Shown: positions 1 to 7,881 of the stretch, piece by piece | Layout of the letters: each line of letters begins with the position of its first letter | Numbering within the stretch: position 1 is the stretch's first letter | Assembly (NCBI RefSeq): GCF_002019735.1 | Contig: NZ_KV917378.1 | Location: 2,568,869-2,632,868, forward strand | Direction of reading: 5' to 3' | DNA: 64,000 bases | Origin: Salipaludibacillus agaradhaerens | GTDB lineage: Bacteria; Bacillota; Bacilli; Bacillales; Salisediminibacteriaceae | Made by a program: the position numbers and the translations under genes | The notes under the pieces: generated by a model | Seen by the model: the letters and a program-made list of their open reading frames with translations, nothing else | Told to the model about the DNA's origin: nothing | Database searches by the model: none

Positions 1-73
1 GAGGGCTATTTTCCCAAAGGACTTTCATGATCTCCCACTCGGATTCAGAAATACTAGGCAGTCGATTAGACAT
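1..73 (-). CDS. blaI: BlaI/MecI-family repressor, N-terminal part (runs off the window)
   Basis: Only the first 24 codons are in the window. The reverse-strand reading begins MSNRLPSISESEWEIMKVLW, which is the start of the winged-helix DNA-binding domain of BlaI/MecI/CopY repressors. A strong ribosome site (AAGGAGGAAGGAG) lies just before the ATG, and the gene starts 22 bases after the blaR1 stop, so the two are co-transcribed. BlaI proteins bind the bla operators as dimers and are inactivated after BlaR1 senses a beta-lactam. The gene is cut by the window edge, not by a visible mutation. Confidence 0.85.
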   Translation of the reverse strand, partial: MSNRLPSISESEWEIMKVLWENSP

Positions 74-95
74 CTCCTTCCTCCTTCTATTCACA

Positions 96-1880
96 TTATT
101 TATAAATCCCTTTGCTACTTAATATGGCTTGCGTAATCTCAGCAGCTTTACTTCCATACGCATGATCTTGATGTTGGATATTCGTTGCAAAGAAATACGT
201 ATCCGTTTCGGTTTCGACGAATCCTATAAACCAACCGTTTACAGCTCGATCATTCACAATCCCTGTACCGGTCTTTCCAAAAAGCGTGCCTTCTTGAGTT
301 TCTTCTAACTTTATGGCCTCTTTAACTAATTGTACATTTTTTTCTTTAAAATGATATTCATTCATATAAAATGATTGAAGGAGTTCTACCTGTTCAATAG
401 GCGAAATCTTTAAAGACGATTCTAGCCAATACTCGTCTAACCGTCCCGACAGATCTTTATTACCATAATCGAACATTTCCAAATAATATTGAATACGATC
501 TCTTTGTATTTGTCGATCTAACTCTTGAAAGTACCAAGTGACCGAGTAGCTCATGGCGGTTCTTAAGTCGTGATTGGCATGCCATTCCTCATAATCATAC
601 TGTAAGCCGTCCCACTCTAATAGTGAATCATCTCCTGTAATCACACCTTCCTCTAACGCCATTAACGCGGTGAACATTTTATAGGAAGAGTTAGGAGAGA
701 CTCTCATGACACTTTTTTCTCGGTTATAAATTTGATATTCATCGTTGCTCGCACTGTATACTACAAAACTACCTTCATTCTCTCCAAAGTATCGACTCAA
801 ATCTTCATATATCGCCCGCTGATCATCAAATAAATAGCGCTCACTAGAAGAAGCGGTTACCGATAAAAGAGGGAATTGAGCGATTAAAAACAGCGTGATA
901 ACGATAAAAATAAACATACTTTTTAATTTTAATAGTTTCGATTCTTCAGTAAAAGAAGCAATATGGATCATCCGTCTTTTTATATGTTTTTCAGAACCTA
1001 ATAATGGCGTTGCTAAATTTAAAATAGCTGATTCCTTATTCCTCTCCACAAATCGAATGATCGTCTTTCCATACTTTTCAAAATCGCATCGATCTATTGA
1101 ATGTAGCACTTCCGTGTCGCAAGCCATTTCCCGATCAAGACGCATTATTTTAAAAGCTTTCCATACAAGCGGATGAAACCAATAAACAATCTGATATAGG
1201 ACAAATAAAAAATTTACTTTAATATGCTTGCTCTTATAATGGTGCAGTTCATGTAGCAAGACATAGTTTATTTCATCATCAGATAAATAGGATGCCATAT
1301 CCTTTGGCAGTAAAATATAGGTGTTAAACAAACCGAATGTCATCGGGGAACGTACACTCGAAGTCTCTAAAATCTTTGGACGCTTCTTTACCCCAAGCTT
1401 TCGTATACAGTCGCTATATAATTTTTTCACCTTTACATTTTTTATTTCTGTGGCAGCTGATATAAGACGTTGTAACTTTGCATAATGATACAATGCCAAA
1501 AGGAAGAAAAGGACCATACCTATAACCCAAATAATGATGAAAAATGATTGGACGAATGAATGGTCAAAACGGCTGACAGAAGTGCCAAAATCATTCACCC
1601 AATTTTCCGATTGATCCACTAAACGCCAACTATCCTGAGTCGAAGAAGACGGCTTTCCTTCACTCTCATGGATCAAAGACAAGCTTGGGATCTCTACAAG
1701 GTGAACGGGTATAAACGGGAAGGTTAAAGCAAAAATAAGCAAAAACCATAAATGATAGCGCCATTTTGCTGATAATTGTTTATAAAAAAATTTCCTTAGG
1801 AGTAGGATTACCGTGATGGTTACCGTTGATAACACAAGAAAAAGTACTATATGTGGCAATGTCATTTTTATTATCTCCAT
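96..1880 (-). CDS. blaR1: BlaR1/MecR1-type beta-lactam sensor-transducer
   Basis: This 594-residue integral membrane protein has the full BlaR1 plan. An N-terminal set of membrane segments surrounds an M56 metalloprotease with the zinc motif HELHH at residues 210-214. A transmembrane segment near 320-340 leads to an extracellular penicillin-binding sensor domain. In that domain SSYK (398-401) supplies the acylated serine and lysine, YSVTWYFQ is the second conserved motif and KTGTG the third. Acylation by a beta-lactam outside the cell activates the protease inside and relieves BlaI repression. The gene is divergent from the beta-lactamase gene and lies directly upstream of blaI, the classic staphylococcal and Bacillus arrangement. 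All key residues are present, so the sensor should work. Confidence 0.93.
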   Translation of the reverse strand: MEIIKMTLPHIVLFLVLSTVTITVILLLRKFFYKQLSAKWRYHLWFLLIFALTFPFIPVHLVEIPSLSLIHESEGKPSSSTQDSWRLVDQSENWVNDFGTSVSRFDHSFVQSFFIIIWVIGMVLFFLLALYHYAKLQRLISAATEIKNVKVKKLYSDCIRKLGVKKRPKILETSSVRSPMTFGLFNTYILLPKDMASYLSDDEINYVLLHELHHYKSKHIKVNFLFVLYQIVYWFHPLVWKAFKIMRLDREMACDTEVLHSIDRCDFEKYGKTIIRFVERNKESAILNLATPLLGSEKHIKRRMIHIASFTEESKLLKLKSMFIFIVITLFLIAQFPLLSVTASSSERYLFDDQRAIYEDLSRYFGENEGSFVVYSASNDEYQIYNREKSVMRVSPNSSYKMFTALMALEEGVITGDDSLLEWDGLQYDYEEWHANHDLRTAMSYSVTWYFQELDRQIQRDRIQYYLEMFDYGNKDLSGRLDEYWLESSLKISPIEQVELLQSFYMNEYHFKEKNVQLVKEAIKLEETQEGTLFGKTGTGIVNDRAVNGWFIGFVETETDTYFFATNIQHQDHAYGSKAAEITQAILSSKGIYK

Positions 1881-1920
1881 TTTTAGTCATTTTTCTTTCC
1901 CCTCTCACTAAAACAATAAA

Positions 1921-1949
1921 ATTCTAACATTTAGATTTAAAGTTGTAAA
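1921..1949 (-). promoter_or_regulatory. Candidate blaR1-blaI promoter
   Basis: On the reverse strand TTTACA (1944-1949) and TAGAAT (1921-1926) are 17 bases apart, a good sigma-A spacing about 45 bases before the blaR1 start. The -35 half overlaps a weak dyad (TTTACAACTTTAAA) resembling a degenerate BlaI operator, which would make the regulator genes self-controlled. This is inferred from sequence only. Confidence 0.5.
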
Positions 1950-1955
1950 TTTCTG

Positions 1956-1983
1956 TTGACATTTTAGATTACATGCGTAATAT
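1956..1983 (+). promoter_or_regulatory. Beta-lactamase gene promoter (sigma-A type)
   Basis: A perfect -35 TTGACA (1956-1961) is followed after 16 bases by TAATAT (1978-1983). The -10 box lies inside the first BlaI-type dyad, so repressor binding would block RNA polymerase directly. The transcript would have an untranslated leader of about 80 bases. Confidence 0.7.
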
Positions 1984-2001
1984 TAGATTACAGGTGTAGT
2001 C
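1968..2001. promoter_or_regulatory. Two tandem BlaI-type operators
   Basis: Two dyads of the TACA/TGTA type sit side by side: ATTACATGCGTAAT (1968-1981) over the -10 region and GATTACAGGTGTAGTC (1986-2001) over the start point. BlaI/MecI operators are known to be such dyads. Their position between blaR1 and the beta-lactamase gene supports the call. The exact binding is inferred. Confidence 0.65.
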
Positions 2002-2069
2002 TATAAACTATTGGCTCCAACCATTATTTTAAGACTCATCAAAATAAATAAAGTCGAAAGGAGATTAAT

Positions 2070-2975
2070 ATGAAGATCACAAAATTAACATGTACCATTC
2101 TCTTAGGAACCTTTCTATTTTTCGGATGTTCGAGTGACCAGGAACAGGCCAGTTCTGATCAACAAGAATCTGAAAAAACCACTCCGACGGTAGAAGACAC
2201 CTTTAGCCAATTAGAGGGAGAATACGATGCCCGATTAGGAGTTTATGCATTAGACACGGGTACAGGTAAGACGGTTACATATCGTTCTGATGAGCGTTTT
2301 ATCTATGCATCTACCCACAAACCACTCTCTGTTGGCGTCCTTCTTCAGCAAAAATCGATAGCGGATTTAGATGAACTCATCACCTATTCAAGTGAAGATT
2401 TAGTCAACTACAATCCGATAACAGAAAATCATATCGATTCAGGATTGACATTAAAAGAGCTTAGTGATGCCTCGATTCGCTACAGTGATAACACAGCTGC
2501 CAATTTAATTTTTCATGAAATCGGTGGACCGGAAGGCTTTAAAGAAGGACTTCGAGCCATTGGAGATAATGTAACCGAGCCTGAAAGAATAGAACCTGAA
2601 TTAAATGATGTAGAACCTGGGGACATTCAAGATACGAGTACACCGGAAGCATTGGCAAAAAGCCTGCAACAATTTACTTTAGGAGATGCACTAGCAGACG
2701 ATAAACAAGCGTTACTAATCGATTGGCTCAAGAGAAACACAACGGGTGACGCTCTTATCCGTGCAGGCGTACCAGAAGGTTGGGAAGTTGGGGACAAAAC
2801 GGGCTCTGGCTCTTATGGGACTCGCAACGACATCGGCATCATCTGGCCGCCAGACAGAGACCCGATTATCCTTTCCGTACTAACAAGTAAAGAAGAACGA
2901 GATGCAGAGCACGATGATGCCCTTATCGCAAGAGCAACAGAAGAAGTCATTAACATTCTTTTTGAGACAGAGTAA
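2070..2975 (+). CDS. bla: Class A beta-lactamase, lipoprotein form
   Basis: The 301-residue product starts with a lipoprotein signal whose lipobox ends FFGC (Cys20), followed by a Ser/Gln/Glu-rich linker, so the enzyme is probably membrane-anchored. The class A serine beta-lactamase motifs are all present and in order: STHK (81-84), SDN (139-141), the omega-loop RIEPELN (173-179) with the general-base glutamate, and KTG near 243. The ATG follows a good ribosome site (GAAAGGAG). The gene has its own operator-controlled promoter divergent from blaR1-blaI, so expression should be induced by beta-lactams. Nothing suggests a carbapenemase or other special class. Confidence 0.93.
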   Translation: MKITKLTCTILLGTFLFFGCSSDQEQASSDQQESEKTTPTVEDTFSQLEGEYDARLGVYALDTGTGKTVTYRSDERFIYASTHKPLSVGVLLQQKSIADLDELITYSSEDLVNYNPITENHIDSGLTLKELSDASIRYSDNTAANLIFHEIGGPEGFKEGLRAIGDNVTEPERIEPELNDVEPGDIQDTSTPEALAKSLQQFTLGDALADDKQALLIDWLKRNTTGDALIRAGVPEGWEVGDKTGSGSYGTRNDIGIIWPPDRDPIILSVLTSKEERDAEHDDALIARATEEVINILFETE

Positions 2976-3013
2976 TGAGTATACGGTTGTTATCAAACTG
3001 TAAGGCTAGGCAT

Positions 3014-3056
3014 AGGGGAGAACCGTTTGATTCAGTTCTCCCCTGATTTTCTTCTT
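3014..3056 (+). terminator. Intrinsic terminator after the beta-lactamase gene
   Basis: A 10-bp perfect stem (AGGGGAGAAC paired with GTTCTCCCCT, 11-base loop) is followed by a T-rich run, about 40 bases after the stop codon. Confidence 0.8.
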
Positions 3057-3161
3057 TGGGTCGCTCGTTTTCTTAGAAGTGAGAAAGGGAGTGGCAGAAA
3101 ATAAAATGGTAAATTAAAACCCTAAATAGGCCCCTACTATCCCCATAATTCCTAATAATGC

Positions 3162-3449
3162 ATGGGTGATGGAATTGGTAACCTTATTTCAGTTTTCAAT
3201 AAAAGTGGTATTACAAAACAGGCATTAATGAATATTGTCATGAATGGATAACGGGAATGATAGTTGTTGCTTTCAATGATGAAATGCTTAGTGATATGAA
3301 TATACACGCTGCTCTTCTTCTGTTGTTACTTAGTAGTTATCTTCTGGCTTCTTCCAACGCTTCTGACAACAGTCATAATAGCTGTCGTTTGAGGCTTTGT
3401 AGGTCGTGCGCGTTACCCCGATTATATAAATGATGAGCAAAGATGCTAA
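3162..3449 (+). pseudogene. Possible decayed membrane-protein gene fragment
   Basis: Three short readings in shifting frames seem to continue one another. The first is a 29-residue piece starting MGDGIGNLISVFNKSG. The second begins EWITGMIVVAFNDEML, and the third is hydrophobic and ends near GFVGRARYPDYIND. Stops and frame changes separate them. The hydrophobic middle and the charged end resemble the C-terminus of an integral membrane transporter, but I cannot name the family. No start signal or intact frame remains. It could also be ordinary non-coding DNA. Confidence 0.3.
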
Positions 3450-3509
3450 AAATTAGTGGACAGTCATCCTATAGTTTTCTTTTTCTTCAAAAAAGGGTAT
3501 ACTGTTATT

Positions 3510-3650
3510 AGAAATAGAATAAATTAAAAACGACTGAAGATGTGCTAGCATCTTCAGTCTATACAATAGCTAGGTTCCCTTCAAGGGGACTGGCACCAAG
3601 CAGAAGAATAATCCACCTGAGCCGCCAAACTCAAGGGTGGATTATTTTTT
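3510..3650 (+). ncRNA. Candidate antisense antitoxin RNA to the holin-like toxin
   Basis: A possible -10 box TATACT (3498-3503) with a weak -35 would start an RNA near 3510. It contains a perfect 11-bp hairpin (GACTGAAGATG at 3532-3542 with CATCTTCAGTC at 3549-3559) and ends at a strong terminator at 3607-3650. The last part is complementary to the 3' end of the toxin reading frame and its tail. This convergent overlap matches the layout of Bacillus type I systems such as txpA/ratA. Expression and function are inferred. Confidence 0.45.
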
Positions 3651-3651
3651 G
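3604..3651. terminator. Bidirectional terminator between toxin gene and candidate antisense RNA
   Basis: An 11-bp stem, AATAATCCACC (3607-3617) with GGTGGATTATT (3636-3646), has a run of T on the plus side and an A-rich flank on the other. It can therefore end transcripts from both strands. An inner stem (GAGCC/GGCTC-like) lengthens it. Confidence 0.65.
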
Positions 3652-3728
3652 TGGTTAAAAGCCAGTAGCGCTATAACAAATATGCCAAACGACAACATAA
3701 GCGATAATGCTTCAAACACAGTTATCAT
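3642..3728 (-). CDS. Putative holin-like toxin (Hol-Tox family), 28 residues
   Basis: A 28-codon frame reads MITVFEALSLMLSFGIFVIA and then a short positively charged tail ending NHKK. This matches the small putative holin-like toxin family: an M-x-x-(V/A)-(F/Y)-E-(A/S)-L start, one membrane span and a lysine end. A very strong ribosome site (AAAGGGGGTGG) precedes the ATG. An extended -10 promoter lies about 75 bases upstream, and a bidirectional terminator overlaps the stop. In this family, over-expressed peptide inserts in the membrane and production is held down by an overlapping antisense RNA. Family assignment is from recognition; toxicity is inferred. Confidence 0.75.
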   Translation of the reverse strand: MITVFEALSLMLSFGIFVIALLAFNHKK

Positions 3729-3803
3729 AGCACCACCCCCTTTCCTGCCTACTGGGGATGATACCGTCACCCTTAAGTAACCTATTTATGCCATTGTAAT
3801 CAA

Positions 3804-3812
3804 ATTATAGCA
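3804..3812 (-). promoter_or_regulatory. Extended -10 promoter of the holin-like toxin gene
   Basis: TGCTATAAT on the reverse strand is a textbook extended -10 box. No good -35 is needed or seen. The predicted start leaves an untranslated leader of about 70 bases before the toxin ribosome site. Confidence 0.55.
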
Positions 3813-3909
3813 TTTACAATAGAGAATTGATAGAACGACTAACATACCAACACCATCTTAAGGTAATATCGCTTGATCTTTTACCTTCTTCACCTAGGAT
3901 CTAAAAACA

Positions 3910-3937
3910 CCCCTTTAGACAATGATATCTAAAGGGG
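3910..3937. repeat. Palindromic repeat family D, copy 1
   Basis: CCCCTTTAGA and TCTAAAGGGG form a perfect 10-bp stem around an 8-base loop. Two near-identical copies lie at 8756-8783 and 11204-11231. About 60-90 bases downstream is a second small shared stretch (AACCCGTTTT followed by A-rich DNA, 3995-4035) that recurs near 8941-9040. No gene is visible between here and the transporter gene that ends at 4166. Confidence 0.6.
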
Positions 3938-4165
3938 CAAACCTGTAATTTTAAAATAAGGTATGATCAAAAACGACTGCTAACGTTGTGTCAGTTAAAA
4001 AGAACCCGTTTTAAAAAAAGTTTGATCTTTTTCTAGGTATGGCATCCTGAAGTCGCCATTTCGTTCAATTTATCTCATACCGAAATAGCTCATCCTTTAA
4101 ATTGTAATGTATCGTATCATTTTTTTGCTTAGATTTTTGAAATTCAGATTAACGTGTTCTATCAC

Positions 4166-6016
4166 TTACTCTACCAATTTTTTAAAATATGCCGTGCGTA
4201 TAATAAGAAAGCTCAGCGTAAACAACAGTAAAATAATGCCTACACCAACCGTAGTCATCTGGAAAAAGGCGGTTGAAAATGCATCACGAATACTGAATAA
4301 CACGGTAAATAATAACATCGCAGCGATTGTAAACGGGACAAAAATCAGTATGGATAATTCTCTTGTCACAATAACACGCACTTCTTTCATAGATAGTCCG
4401 ATTTTGCGCATGCCCAAGTACTTTTCTTTTTCTCCCGCTAAAGAGGTCTGCAAGTAAAAATAAAGAATACTCATGGCTGCACTTAAAAAAATCAGACTAA
4501 GCATAAAACCAATAAAGAAGATGACCCTCTTTACAAATAACTCCTCAGCATATAATGCAATTTTAGAGGAGACATATCGCTCACCTGGTACTGTCATAAT
4601 TTGTGCTTCTATTTTTTCTGCTACATCCCGTTTCTCTGTCCAATCCTTCAATTCATAGGCAAACACATGATATTCTGGATAATTGAGTGCGTCATAAATC
4701 GCATCTGGTATAACATAATATACTGCTCGAAAGCCTGATACAAGAATCATCCGTTCTTCTAATCCTACGTATTGAAGAGGGTCATCCACATAATCCTGAA
4801 TGGCATCCGTATTTGGCATCACCCCCGCATTTCCTGCCACAACATAATATTCATTGTCGCTAAGTGTTATCGCTTCGTGTGTACCAAGTGCATTGAAATA
4901 CGTATTCGATAGGAAGCCAATCCTGCGGTCTTCGTCTGTTTTGAACGCAGATTGATAAGCATCGACATCTCCCTCTGTTTGCTCAAGGGTTGTCTCCATA
5001 AATTCAATGTCTTGCTGTTCTTTTTCTATAGGGTTATTTGGATGTGAAATATATTGAAAGCTATACGGATAGACAGCTTCCGTATTTTCTTCGACATTAT
5101 AATACGAACTATACAAAACACTCGTCGTCACAAATACGGCAAGCAGTAAAATACTGAGCAAATAAATGACATGAGCATGTGAATTGCCTTTGGCTTGTAA
5201 ATTCGATACAAATAACATATTTGTTTTTTTGTAATACGAGGCGCTTTTTTGCAATCTCCGAATCGTAAACAAGATGCCTTGGGTTAATACAATATAAATC
5301 GTCATTAACAGACTGATAAACAACATCATAATATAAACAATGCCTAAGCTTTCAACAACATCTGGGCTCACTTTGAGAGGTAGTAATAAAACTGCACTCA
5401 CTAAGATGGATAAAATAAGTCTCCATGGTGTTGGACGTATTAATTTTTCCTGTGTGACATCTGCTTTTAACAGTTGTACAGCTTCTTCCTTCTTGATAAA
5501 TCGTGTCGTTATTTTGGAAACAATTAAAAATAAAACACTAAATAAAATGAATGTCATGGCAATAGCTTGTATTGGTACATACATGCCAAAGCTATCTGCC
5601 TCTAAGACATTTTTAACGACCATTAAAAACAGAGGAGAAACGATTAATCCAACAACAATGGCTGTTATAATTGCAGCAAAAGCAATCAGCATATTTTCTC
5701 GGAATACCATTTTCTGCACTTGCTTCGTCGATGCTCCAGAAATGATAAAGACGCCAAGGCTTTTGGTTTTCTTCTTTAAAAAAGCCAGCATCGAATAAAT
5801 AATAAATACAAAAGAAAAAATATAGACAATCATACTACAAAGGATCATGACGATTCCAAGTGTGCTATTCGTATCGATAGCTTCCATCATCGGATGAAAT
5901 GCCGTAATCAAAAAAAAGAAAAAGACTAAAATCGAAAAGACACTGCTCAGAAAATAGGAAATATAGGTCCATTTATCCCGTACTATATTTTGAATGACAA
6001 TATGATTAAAGCTCAT
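4166..6016 (-). CDS. BceB-type ABC transporter permease (peptide antibiotic detoxification)
   Basis: This protein of about 616 residues has the layout of BceB permeases: ten predicted membrane spans with FtsX-like segments at both ends and a large extracellular domain (roughly residues 310-500) between spans 7 and 8. That domain binds the antibiotic or lipid II complex in the family and conveys flux to the histidine kinase. The ATG of MSFNHIV is chosen because GGGCGGTGG precedes it; a GTG three codons earlier is possible. It overlaps the ATPase gene end by about ten bases, so the two are translationally coupled. The kinase and response regulator are just upstream. The substrate (bacitracin, nisin-like or other) cannot be read from sequence. 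Confidence 0.85.
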   Translation of the reverse strand: MSFNHIVIQNIVRDKWTYISYFLSSVFSILVFFFFLITAFHPMMEAIDTNSTLGIVMILCSMIVYIFSFVFIIYSMLAFLKKKTKSLGVFIISGASTKQVQKMVFRENMLIAFAAIITAIVVGLIVSPLFLMVVKNVLEADSFGMYVPIQAIAMTFILFSVLFLIVSKITTRFIKKEEAVQLLKADVTQEKLIRPTPWRLILSILVSAVLLLPLKVSPDVVESLGIVYIMMLFISLLMTIYIVLTQGILFTIRRLQKSASYYKKTNMLFVSNLQAKGNSHAHVIYLLSILLLAVFVTTSVLYSSYYNVEENTEAVYPYSFQYISHPNNPIEKEQQDIEFMETTLEQTEGDVDAYQSAFKTDEDRRIGFLSNTYFNALGTHEAITLSDNEYYVVAGNAGVMPNTDAIQDYVDDPLQYVGLEERMILVSGFRAVYYVIPDAIYDALNYPEYHVFAYELKDWTEKRDVAEKIEAQIMTVPGERYVSSKIALYAEELFVKRVIFFIGFMLSLIFLSAAMSILYFYLQTSLAGEKEKYLGMRKIGLSMKEVRVIVTRELSILIFVPFTIAAMLLFTVLFSIRDAFSTAFFQMTTVGVGIILLLFTLSFLIIRTAYFKKLVE

Positions 6017-6767
6017 GATAGCCACCGCCCAGAAATGTCAGTGTATCTACAATTTCTTGATAGAATTGCTGCTTGTGGTCACCCTTCTGTATTTCATTGT
6101 AGAGCATCCCGTCTTGCATAAAAATCACACGCTCAGCAAAACTGGCAACATACGGATCATGTGTGACCATTAATAAAGAGGTTTGAAACGTTTCGTGAAT
6201 GGATTGAAATAGTGTCATCACACTATTGGCTGCTTTAGAGTCCAGATTCCCAGTCGGCTCATCTGCTAATAATAAACTAGGCTCATGAATAACTGCTCGT
6301 GCAATGGCCACACGTTGCTTCTGTCCCCCTGAAATCTCAAAGGTTCTCTTCTTCATAATGTCTTCAATCCCTAAAAACTTAACGACTTCCGCTAAACGGG
6401 TTGTCATTTCTTTTCCATTCACGGCATCGAGTGTCAATGGTAATAAAATGTTTTCTTCTACAGTTAATGTGTGAACCAAGTTAAAATCTTGAAAAACAAA
6501 ACCCAATTCACTTCGTCGAAACTTTGCAAGATCTTCATCATTCAGTTCATATGGATCTTTTTGATTAATTGTCATAGAACCATTTGTCGGACGGTCTATC
6601 GTTGATATACAATTTAAAAATGTCGTCTTCCCACTTCCAGATGGACCCATTACAGAGACAAATTCATTACGTTTTAGTTGAAAGTCAATGCCTTTTAACG
6701 CTTTATAGTTCACCTCTCCCACATAATCTTTATGGAGTTGTTGAACATTTAAAATGATGTCTGACAT
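6006..6767 (-). CDS. BceA-type ABC transporter ATPase
   Basis: The product is a 253-residue MacB/BceA-class ATPase. It has Walker A GPSGSGKTT, the signature ISGGQKQRVAIARA, Walker B LLADEPTGNLD and the H-loop MVTHDP, all intact. The ATG at MSDIILNV is preferred over a longer frame because AGGAGTGG precedes it. It pairs with the downstream permease, which it overlaps, to form a peptide-antibiotic detoxification transporter. In Bce systems this complex also signals to the sensor kinase, and the response regulator then switches on the transporter genes. The 118-base space before it, between the kinase and this gene, would carry that regulated promoter. Confidence 0.88.
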   Translation of the reverse strand: MSDIILNVQQLHKDYVGEVNYKALKGIDFQLKRNEFVSVMGPSGSGKTTFLNCISTIDRPTNGSMTINQKDPYELNDEDLAKFRRSELGFVFQDFNLVHTLTVEENILLPLTLDAVNGKEMTTRLAEVVKFLGIEDIMKKRTFEISGGQKQRVAIARAVIHEPSLLLADEPTGNLDSKAANSVMTLFQSIHETFQTSLLMVTHDPYVASFAERVIFMQDGMLYNEIQKGDHKQQFYQEIVDTLTFLGGGYHEL

Positions 6768-6853
6768 ATATACCACTCCTGTTTTTCTTTTCATTGTTAA
6801 CTTTAATATACCGAAGTCATCCATTCCTTAACATTTAAAAACATGACGGCAAA

Positions 6854-6870
6854 GTGACACTATTGACACA
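6854..6870. promoter_or_regulatory. Candidate response-regulator binding site before the BceAB-like genes
   Basis: Two direct copies of TGACAC (GTGACACTATTGACACA) lie about 90 bases before the ATPase start. BceR-like regulators bind short paired elements upstream of a weak promoter in this position. The actual motif of this regulator is unknown, so this is only a candidate. Confidence 0.35.
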
Positions 6871-6900
6871 TTTAAAACGGCTACCTCAATCGGCAGCCGT
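6870..6900 (-). terminator. Terminator after the BceS-like kinase gene
   Basis: ACGGCT and AGCCGT pair with extra inner CC/GG pairs and are followed by TTTT on the reverse strand. The stem overlaps the kinase stop. It separates the constitutive two-component unit from the inducible transporter unit. Confidence 0.55.
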
Positions 6901-7881
6901 ACGAATACTTTTCGAAAGTTCAACGGTAAAAGTGGTTTCTTGATCATGAGACGTTAACTCAAACGGATGATCTAGCGTCACCAAAATCCTTTTGACTAAG
7001 TATAAACCTATTCCTGTTGCTTCATTCCTTTTCCGTCCTTTTGAACCTGTATAGAACAAATTGAATAAGCGGTTAATCTCGCTCTTTGGAATGGTTTCCC
7101 CTCTGTTACGAATCGATAACTGACCATTCCTGTAATTAATATGAACAGTAGAGTGCTTCTCACCATATTTAATCGCATTACTAAGCAGTTGGTAGATAAC
7201 TACTTTCATCCACTTCCGGTCTGAATAAAGTATAACGTCTTCCGCTATTGTCACCTTAGGGAATAGTTCTTCCTCAATAAAATAATCTTTTAAATCATTA
7301 ATAACTTCTTGTATGATTTTCTTTAATGGCATCGCTTCAATTTTCAAATCAGATAGTAATTGGGTAGAGCGGCTATACGACAATAGCTGATTTAACGAAA
7401 AGTTTATTTTATCGCATTCAGCTTTTACTTTCTGCCATTCTCCCAACGATTTGACGTCGTTTATTTGGTTCGATTGAACAAGCAATTGCATGACAGAAAT
7501 AGGCGTCTTCATCTGATGCACCGCATGTGAAATAAGGAGCTGCTGCTCCTGTAAAAAATCTTGATACGCGTCCTGTTCTTTTAAGAGCAAAGAAGAAAAT
7601 GCCTGTAACTGATTGGCATATGCTTTTTCTATTGGAGCATGTGGACGATAAACAAGAAAACTAGCTTGGTCGACATTTTCTTTCTTTAATTGTATATACA
7701 TTTTTTTACGACGAAGATAGCGAATAACAAGCAGACTAATTAATAAAGTGATAGCTAAAAAACTAAAATAGCCATAATGATTCTCAAAACCATCTAATTG
7801 GTCAATGATAAAAGGCAAGCAGATAAACGTTATCAGATACAAAAGAATAAAGCTGAGATGGTCCTTTATAAATAACGTCAT
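6886..7881 (-). CDS. BceS-type intramembrane-sensing histidine kinase
   Basis: The 331-residue protein has two N-terminal membrane spans (about 7-28 and 38-55) with hardly any loop between them, so it cannot sense a ligand outside by itself. This is the hallmark of intramembrane-sensing kinases that take their signal from a BceAB transporter. The phospho-acceptor motif is HQMKTP with His122. The ATPase domain shows an N box (LLSNAIKYGE) and a glycine box (GIGLYLVK). Its start overlaps the response regulator stop by four bases. The adjacent transporter genes are the expected partner. Confidence 0.88.
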   Translation of the reverse strand: MTLFIKDHLSFILLYLITFICLPFIIDQLDGFENHYGYFSFLAITLLISLLVIRYLRRKKMYIQLKKENVDQASFLVYRPHAPIEKAYANQLQAFSSLLLKEQDAYQDFLQEQQLLISHAVHQMKTPISVMQLLVQSNQINDVKSLGEWQKVKAECDKINFSLNQLLSYSRSTQLLSDLKIEAMPLKKIIQEVINDLKDYFIEEELFPKVTIAEDVILYSDRKWMKVVIYQLLSNAIKYGEKHSTVHINYRNGQLSIRNRGETIPKSEINRLFNLFYTGSKGRKRNEATGIGLYLVKRILVTLDHPFELTSHDQETTFTVELSKSIRTAAD

